A program made the position numbers and the translations under genes. 64,000 bases of DNA. It comes from Antarctobacter sediminis (lineage in GTDB: Bacteria; Pseudomonadota; Alphaproteobacteria; Rhodobacterales; Rhodobacteraceae). Below, piece after piece: positions 58,863 through 64,000 of this stretch. Each line of letters opens with the position of its first letter. Position 1 is the stretch's first letter. The notes under the pieces are model-generated. The model was not told the DNA's origin. It was given only the letters and a program-made list of their open reading frames with translations, and searched no databases. The stretch covers positions 1,178,001 to 1,242,000 of the forward strand of contig NZ_JAHUZG010000001.1 in the NCBI RefSeq assembly GCF_019218285.1, given 5' to 3'.

Positions 58863-61800
58863 ATGCAGCGCCTTCTTTTGCTTTTGGCCCTTTCCCTGCT
58901 TTCGACCGCTTCGGCGCGCATGGCTGGCGCGCAGGGGGTGGCGGATTGTCCTTTCGGGTTCTCGGTCAACGCGGAATCCTCGGCGCTTCAGGCGCTGGTG
59001 GAAAAGGCGGCGGGCAAAGGCGGGTTCTGGCTGTCGATTGCCGAGGCACCGCCGGATGTGCGCCGGATCGCCCGCCATGTCGGGCGGTTGCAGGTCTGCC
59101 TGACCACGCCGGACGGCAAGCCCCGCACGATCGCGCGCGGGGGCCAAACCGTCACGTTGAACTCCCCCTTTGTCACGAATTGCACCGCGACGCTGCTGCC
59201 AGAGAACCGGCTGTTGACCAATCATCATTGCTATTACGATCCCGATCTTGTGCGGGCGGGTTTCAGCATCGTCCAAGAGGCGCGGGTCAATTTTGAATAC
59301 ACCTCTCGGGATCTGACCGAACTGGTGCGGACCTACCGCGTGGCCCCCCGCGAGCTGGCCGTCAACCAACAGGTTGATGCGCTGGTCTTGCAGGTGATCG
59401 GGGACGCCAACAGCGATCTTGGCGGCCATTTCCCGCTGCGCATGACCACCAGCGTGGCGCCTTTGCAGGAACTGGTGATGATCCATCACCCGGGCGCGCA
59501 GCCGCAACAGTATTCCACCGGCACCTGCAAGGTGCACCGGCGACAGACCGAGGTGGATGGCCGCGTTTCCGCCCTGCGTCATACCTGTGAAACCACTGGC
59601 GGATCTTCGGGGGCGCTGTTGCTGGATGCACGGACGCTGTCGGTTGTGGCCCTGCACAATCAGGGCGGGCTGCGTTCGTCCGGGGATGGGTTCAATGGCG
59701 GCCACAAGATCGCCTCGGTGAACAAGGCGCTGGATCTCGGCTTTACCGAGGCCGCCGCGACCCCCGGGCCGGGCCCGGAATTTGCCGCGAACCGTGCACT
59801 GGCCGACGCGCTGCTGGTGGCCGATCTGGCCGACCGGCTGGCGGCGCTGCGCGCGGTGGAAGCCCGGTTTGCCGGGACAGAGATCGGCGAAAAAGCCCGC
59901 ACCGCCGCCGCCCGTACCGAAGCCGCGCTGAGGCAATCGCGCGAAGCCGAGGAAACCGTGCGGCGGCAACAGGCGCTGGATGCGCTGGCCGCGGCGCTGG
60001 AATTGCCCGAGCGCCCCGACCGGATCGCCGCGCTGGAAGCCGTTGAGGCGCAATTCCCCGCCACCGGGGCCGCGCAGCGCGCCGAACAGGTGCTGCTGCG
60101 CGAACGCGCCGCGGCCGAACGCGAACAGGCCGACCGCAAACGCGCCGAGGCCGAAGCCGCCGCCAAGGCCGATGCCGACCGTCTGGCCGACGCGCGGCAA
60201 GCCCTGACAGAGGCCCTGCTGATCACCAGCCCCGAAGCCCGCCGTAGCGCCCTGCAAGCGGTTGTCACTGCTTTCGCCGCAACACCTGCCGCAGAACGGG
60301 CCGCCGAAGCGCTGGACCGGCTAGAGACCAGCCTGCGCGACCGCGCCCGCACCGATGCCGATGCGGAACGGCTGGCTTCGGCCCGGCAGGCCCTGACAGA
60401 AGCCCTGCTGATCCCCGAGCCCGAGGCCAAGCGCAGCGCGCTGGAAGCGGTGATTGCCGACTTCGAAGCCACCCCGGCGGCCTTGCGGGCGGGCGAGGCG
60501 CTGGACCACCTTGCGACCACGCTGCAAGAACGCGCCCGCGCTGAGGCGGTTCGGGTCGAACAGGCCGCCATGGCCGCCTTGACCGAGGCGCTTCTGATCC
60601 CTGACCGCAGCGCGCGCGAGACCGCGCTTGGGTCCGTGACCGCCGATTTCCCGGACACCGAAGCCGCCCGCAGGGCCGCGCTGGCGCTGGATCAATTGGC
60701 CGCCGCCCCTCTCCCCAAGGCTCTGGACCGCGCGGCGGTGATCCAGCAGGCGCGGTTGCGCTGTGCCCTGCGCGCCGCCAGCCCCTTTGACCCCGACCGC
60801 CCTGATACCCTGCCCGGAATCGCGCTGGAACGGATCGAAGCGGAACAGGCCATTGCCGCCTGTTCTGCCCTGGACACGCAGATCGACGGTTCACCTGCCA
60901 CAGGCTTTGCCCTTGCCCGCGCCTACGAGGCCAAGGGCGATTTCGCCGAGGCACTGGGGTATTACCGGCTTGCCCATGCCGCCGGATACACTGCGGCAAC
61001 AACCGCCCTTGGCCGTTTTGCCCGCGACGGGCTGGGCATGGAGGCCGATATAGAACAGGCCATCGGGTTCCTTGAAACCTCTGCCGAGTCCGGCGACCCG
61101 GTGGCGATGACCTTTCTTGCGACGATCTATGAACGTGACGGCGGCGCGGTCCTGCGGGACTTTGCCACCGCGCGGCGTTATCTGGATCAGGCGGTGGCAC
61201 TGAACCATCCGCACGCGCTGTTCGCCAAGGCCGAGGCCTATCGGAACGGATCGCTATATCAAAAAGACCTGCCCAAGGCGCTGGACTTCTACCGGCAGGC
61301 ATCCGCCGCGGGGGACATGCGCGCCACCTACGAAGAGGCGATGATCTACTGGCGCGGCGAAAACGGCGTCATCGAGGCCGACAAGCAGCGCGCGCTGGAC
61401 CTGTTGATGCAGGCGGCAGAGGCCGGAAACCTCAGCGCTCAACACCGCATCGGCAACACCTATCTTTATGGTCTGAACGCAAAGGTGGCCGGGGCCGATA
61501 TCGCGCCGGACTTCGTCAAGGCCAAGCGGTGGTTGGCCCAAGCGGCCGAAAACGGATTTGTTCAGGCGCAGATGCAACTGGGCAAGATCTTTGCCCAGGG
61601 GTCTTACGGGGTCGAAAAAGATCCCGCCGAGGCGCTGCACTGGTACGAAATGGCCGCCAAACAGGATTTTGTGCGTGGCCTCGTAGAAGCCGCTCGGCTG
61701 TATGAAACCGGCACCGGAACCGAAAAAGACCCAAGACAGGCCGCGGCCTATTGGTTCCGCACGATGGAACTGCGCGCCAATGTCGCCCGACAGCGCCCGG

Positions 61801-62006
61801 ACCCTTGGGATCGTGACACCGCGCGCGAGTTGCAGCGCCTGTTGCGCGATGCCGGCGTCTATCGCGGCGGGCTGGACGGCGCGATTGGTCCCGGATCGAT
61901 CGACGCGATGAAATCCCTGATCGGTCGTTATTCGCGCAACATCACCTATTTCAAGCCGGGTGTGCGCATTCCGGTTCAGCACGCGGGCTGGCTTTGTCAG
62001 TGCTGA
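58863..62006 (+). CDS. Secreted trypsin-like protease, helical-repeat and Sel1-repeat fusion, 1047 aa
   Basis: A signal peptide ([18 protein letters not shown]) leads into a trypsin-fold domain (about 30-300) with triad His122 ([10 protein letters not shown]), Asp172 ([11 protein letters not shown]) and Ser249 ([11 protein letters not shown]). Residues about 306-616 hold five tandem repeats of roughly 65 residues (e.g. '[34 protein letters not shown]'). Residues about 678-973 are Sel1/TPR-like repeats ('[40 protein letters not shown]', '[27 protein letters not shown]'). The end (about 985-1021) resembles a peptidoglycan-binding domain ([21 protein letters not shown]). The combination suggests periplasmic proteolysis tied to the wall. 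Confidence 0.8.
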   Translation: MQRLLLLLALSLLSTASARMAGAQGVADCPFGFSVNAESSALQALVEKAAGKGGFWLSIAEAPPDVRRIARHVGRLQVCLTTPDGKPRTIARGGQTVTLNSPFVTNCTATLLPENRLLTNHHCYYDPDLVRAGFSIVQEARVNFEYTSRDLTELVRTYRVAPRELAVNQQVDALVLQVIGDANSDLGGHFPLRMTTSVAPLQELVMIHHPGAQPQQYSTGTCKVHRRQTEVDGRVSALRHTCETTGGSSGALLLDARTLSVVALHNQGGLRSSGDGFNGGHKIASVNKALDLGFTEAAATPGPGPEFAANRALADALLVADLADRLAALRAVEARFAGTEIGEKARTAAARTEAALRQSREAEETVRRQQALDALAAALELPERPDRIAALEAVEAQFPATGAAQRAEQVLLRERAAAEREQADRKRAEAEAAAKADADRLADARQALTEALLITSPEARRSALQAVVTAFAATPAAERAAEALDRLETSLRDRARTDADAERLASARQALTEALLIPEPEAKRSALEAVIADFEATPAALRAGEALDHLATTLQERARAEAVRVEQAAMAALTEALLIPDRSARETALGSVTADFPDTEAARRAALALDQLAAAPLPKALDRAAVIQQARLRCALRAASPFDPDRPDTLPGIALERIEAEQAIAACSALDTQIDGSPATGFALARAYEAKGDFAEALGYYRLAHAAGYTAATTALGRFARDGLGMEADIEQAIGFLETSAESGDPVAMTFLATIYERDGGAVLRDFATARRYLDQAVALNHPHALFAKAEAYRNGSLYQKDLPKALDFYRQASAAGDMRATYEEAMIYWRGENGVIEADKQRALDLLMQAAEAGNLSAQHRIGNTYLYGLNAKVAGADIAPDFVKAKRWLAQAAENGFVQAQMQLGKIFAQGSYGVEKDPAEALHWYEMAAKQDFVRGLVEAARLYETGTGTEKDPRQAAAYWFRTMELRANVARQRPDPWDRDTARELQRLLRDAGVYRGGLDGAIGPGSIDAMKSLIGRYSRNITYFKPGVRIPVQHAGWLCQC

Positions 62007-62079
62007 CCGTAGCCTGACTTGCCCTTGCGCGCGGGCTGAATTAGACCCATCGGGAACGCCTGCACGCCAAGGAGCCGCC

Positions 62080-63594
62080 ATGCTGGATCTGAGCTTTGAG
62101 ACCCCCAAACCCAAGGTGATCGCCGGGGCCAAGCACGATTGGGAACTGGTCATCGGGATGGAGGTCCACGCACAGGTGGCCTCGGAAGCCAAGCTCTTTT
62201 CCGGGGCTTCGACCAAGTTCGGCGCCGAGCCGAATTCCAACGTGTCTTTCGTTGACGCGGCCATGCCCGGCATGTTGCCCGTCATCAACGAATATTGCAT
62301 CGAACAGGCGGTGCGCACCGGTCTGGGCCTGAAGGCCGAGATCAACCTTGTCAGCGCCTTTGACCGCAAGAACTATTTCTACCCCGACCTGCCGCAGGGC
62401 TACCAGATTTCGCAGCTGTATCACCCGCTGGTCGGCGAAGGCGAAATCATCGTCGACATGGAACCGGGCATCGCCCGCAAGGTGCGCATCGAACGCATCC
62501 ACGTCGAACAGGACGCGGGCAAGTCGATCCATGACATGGACCCGCACATGTCCTTCGTCGACCTGAACCGGACCGGCGTCGCGCTGATGGAGATTGTCAG
62601 CCGCCCCGACATCCGCGGCCCCGAAGAGGCCGCCGCCTATATCGCCAAGCTGCGCCAGATCCTGCGCTACCTCGGCACTTGTGACGGCAACATGCAGAAC
62701 GGCAACCTGCGCGCGGACGTGAACGTTTCGGTCTGTCTGCCCGGACAGTACGAGAAATACCAGGAAACGCAGGATTTCGGCCATTTGGGCACGCGCTGCG
62801 AGATCAAGAACATGAACTCGATGCGCTTTATCCAGCAGGCCATCGACTATGAGGCCAAGCGCCAGATCGCCATTCTGGAAGCAGGCGGCAAGATCGATCA
62901 GGAAACCCGCCTGTACGATCCCGACAAGGGCGAAACCCGGTCGATGCGCTCCAAGGAAGAGGCGCATGATTACCGCTACTTCCCCTGCCCTGACCTCTTG
63001 CCGCTGGAAATCGAACAGGGCTGGGTGGATGACATCGCCAACACTCTGCCGGAGCTGCCGGACGAAAAGAAAGCGCGGTTCGTCAAGGATTTCGGCCTGT
63101 CCGAATATGACGCCAGCGTGCTGACCGCCGAAGTGGTGAACGCCGCCTATTTCGAAGAGGTCGTGACAGCCGCCGGTGATGGCAAGCTTTCGGCCAACTG
63201 GGTCATCAACGAACTGTTCGGTCGTTTGAAAAAGGATGATACCGACATCACCGACAGCCCGGTATCGCCGGCGCAACTGGCCGGGATCATCAAACTGATC
63301 AAATCGGACGCCATCAGCGGCAAGATCGCCAAGGACCTGTTCGAGATCGTCTATACCGAAGGCGGCGACCCGGAACAGATCGTCGAAGACCGCGGCATGA
63401 AACAGGTGACCGACACTGGCGCCATCGAAACCGCCGTGGACGAGATCATCGCCGCCAACCCGGCGCAGGTCGAAAAGGCCAAGCAGAACCCGAAACTTGC
63501 GGGTTGGTTCGTGGGTCAGGTCATGAAGGCCACCGGCGGCAAGGCCAACCCCAAGGCTGTGAACGAAATCATCAGCGCCAAGCTGGGTCTCTGA
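62080..63594 (+). CDS. gatB: Asp-tRNA(Asn)/Glu-tRNA(Gln) amidotransferase subunit B
   Basis: GatB activates misacylated Glu-tRNA-Gln or Asp-tRNA-Asn so that ammonia from GatA yields the correct aminoacyl-tRNA. Family segments are [19 protein letters not shown], '[11 protein letters not shown]', '[18 protein letters not shown]', and the C-terminal YqeY-like helical domain ([13 protein letters not shown]). The length of 504 aa is normal. The start at 62080 has AAGGAG upstream. It is monocistronic here, with an intrinsic terminator 40 bp after the stop; gatA and gatC are not in the window. Confidence 0.96.
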   Translation: MLDLSFETPKPKVIAGAKHDWELVIGMEVHAQVASEAKLFSGASTKFGAEPNSNVSFVDAAMPGMLPVINEYCIEQAVRTGLGLKAEINLVSAFDRKNYFYPDLPQGYQISQLYHPLVGEGEIIVDMEPGIARKVRIERIHVEQDAGKSIHDMDPHMSFVDLNRTGVALMEIVSRPDIRGPEEAAAYIAKLRQILRYLGTCDGNMQNGNLRADVNVSVCLPGQYEKYQETQDFGHLGTRCEIKNMNSMRFIQQAIDYEAKRQIAILEAGGKIDQETRLYDPDKGETRSMRSKEEAHDYRYFPCPDLLPLEIEQGWVDDIANTLPELPDEKKARFVKDFGLSEYDASVLTAEVVNAAYFEEVVTAAGDGKLSANWVINELFGRLKKDDTDITDSPVSPAQLAGIIKLIKSDAISGKIAKDLFEIVYTEGGDPEQIVEDRGMKQVTDTGAIETAVDEIIAANPAQVEKAKQNPKLAGWFVGQVMKATGGKANPKAVNEIISAKLGL

Positions 63595-63634
63595 CGGGAC
63601 GGCCTATAAAGGCGCCTCCGACGCTCTCGGAAAC

Positions 63635-63668
63635 CGGGCCGGTTGCAGCAACCGGCCCGTTTTCTTTT
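63635..63668 (+). terminator. Intrinsic terminator of gatB
   Basis: CGGGCCGGTT, GCAGC, AACCGGCCCG then TTTTCTTTT. A 10-bp perfect stem and T-rich tract placed about 40 bp after the gatB stop. Confidence 0.95.
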
Positions 63669-63877
63669 GTCCCCGCACCCCGTTCGGCCCAAGGGGTATG
63701 GAATCCCTGACTGCCGTTGCGTCACCCGAAAATGTTAACGTTCTGTTACCGGGAGTTGATACTCACCCGATAGCGCCAGCATTGATCGGTGTGACACGCA
63801 AATGATTGTAAACGGGGGGTTTCATCCGTTTGTTCATAGAATGTCGGGGCGTGGTCCAGCAGGACCCGCCCCTTTTT
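63669..63877 (+). ncRNA. Candidate small RNA ending in an orphan plus-strand terminator
   Basis: Between the gatB terminator and bolA lies a second plus-strand terminator: GGGGCG(T)GGTCC, AGCA, GGACC-CGCCCC then TTTTT (63846-63877). No coding frame fits between. A possible promoter or structural element is TTAACGTTCTGTTACCGGGA near 63735. A short independent RNA of roughly 100-150 nt is the simplest reading, but the 5' end and promoter are guesses. Confidence 0.4.
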
Positions 63878-63884
63878 CCTGCGC

Positions 63885-64000
63885 CTATCCGTCAAGGTCC
63901 AGCGACAGCGCGTGGATGGCACTTACGAGGTCCGGCCCCAATGCCTTGTGAACCGCACGGTGCCGTGCGATCCGGCTTTGCCCCGCCAGTTCCGGCGCCC
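63885..64000 (-). CDS. BolA-family protein, C-terminal end (partial)
   Basis: The visible 38 codons end the gene: reading 'ELAGQSRIARHRAVHKALGP' then DLVSAIHALSLDLDG. The R-x-x-R-H-R-A-V motif and the final 'IHALSL' are the BolA C-terminal half, including the conserved His. BolA proteins work with monothiol glutaredoxins in iron-sulfur trafficking and in envelope regulation. The N-terminal half lies beyond the right edge. Confidence 0.88.
   Translation of the reverse strand, partial: APELAGQSRIARHRAVHKALGPDLVSAIHALSLDLDG

Noticed and set aside
1-64000. tRNA, rRNA, CRISPR array, prophage or complete IS
   Set aside because: No cloverleaf with a GTTC-A/G-A-AT-C arm, no regularly spaced repeats with unique spacers, no integrase or transposase motifs found.

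Overview
The window reads as a chromosomal segment of a marine Rhodobacteraceae (Roseobacter-group alphaproteobacterium). The evidence is the high G+C content with GC-rich third positions, the yajC-secD-secF-(TauE)-(Mth938)-ccmABCDG gene order typical of Rhodobacterales, lineage-typical proteins (DUF3422, DUF6314, DUF1223, a FliG without the enterobacterial EHPQ motif), and many long antisense reading frames that are artefacts of base composition. I see no rRNA, tRNA, CRISPR array, prophage or intact insertion sequence. Most of it is core chromosome with a few accessory blocks.

Layout. 1-2208: the start of a methionine aminopeptidase-like gene, a GT-A-like glycosyltransferase, and rsgA. 2324-13168: a peptide/amino-acid scavenging block. 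A minus-strand run (fused two-domain ABC ATPase, EEP lipoprotein, ArgE-type deacetylase, DadA-like FAD oxidoreductase, HipO-like amidohydrolase) faces a plus-strand run (SBP_bac_5 binding protein and two permeases). Together they look like uptake of peptide-like or N-acyl compounds followed by deacylation and amine oxidation. 13499-18170: a YeeE/YedE sulfur transporter, an unusually structured 550-bp repeat-rich intergenic region, DUF3422, DUF6314 and an ATP-grasp protein. 18390-23615: purB with a tiny secreted protein behind it, a response regulator divergent from fliG, a lauroyl-type acyltransferase and DUF1223. 23949-26693: acnA with a clear terminator.

26947-34935: a di-haem cytochrome c and the long minus-strand secretion/cytochrome c maturation operon (yajC, secD, secF, TauE, Mth938, ccmA, B, C, D, G) with overlapping genes. 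35166-42185: a trypsin-like protease, serS, a TspO-like membrane protein, and the conserved yfgM-like/bamB/der trio linking outer-membrane assembly and ribosome assembly. 42530-48288: an RND efflux operon whose adaptor carries two ~150-residue coiled-coil arms, with a proline exactly every 14 residues in the first arm, and whose permease (1272 aa) appears to have two extra membrane segments. This is the most unusual system in the window. 48336-51110: a photolyase/cryptochrome overlapping a 48-aa DUF2256 zinc-ribbon gene, then a YafY-type regulator overlapped by a VOC protein. 51252-56241: pepN, an SDR, a small membrane protein and a PlsC-like acyltransferase. 56523-62006: an envelope-related block with an SLT transglycosylase, an unknown protein, and a 1047-aa secreted protease/helical repeat/Sel1/peptidoglycan-binding fusion. 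62080-64000: gatB, a possible small RNA, and the end of a BolA-family gene.

Starts were chosen by Shine-Dalgarno placement and family N-termini. Functions are family-level readings of the translated sequence; no database search was possible.
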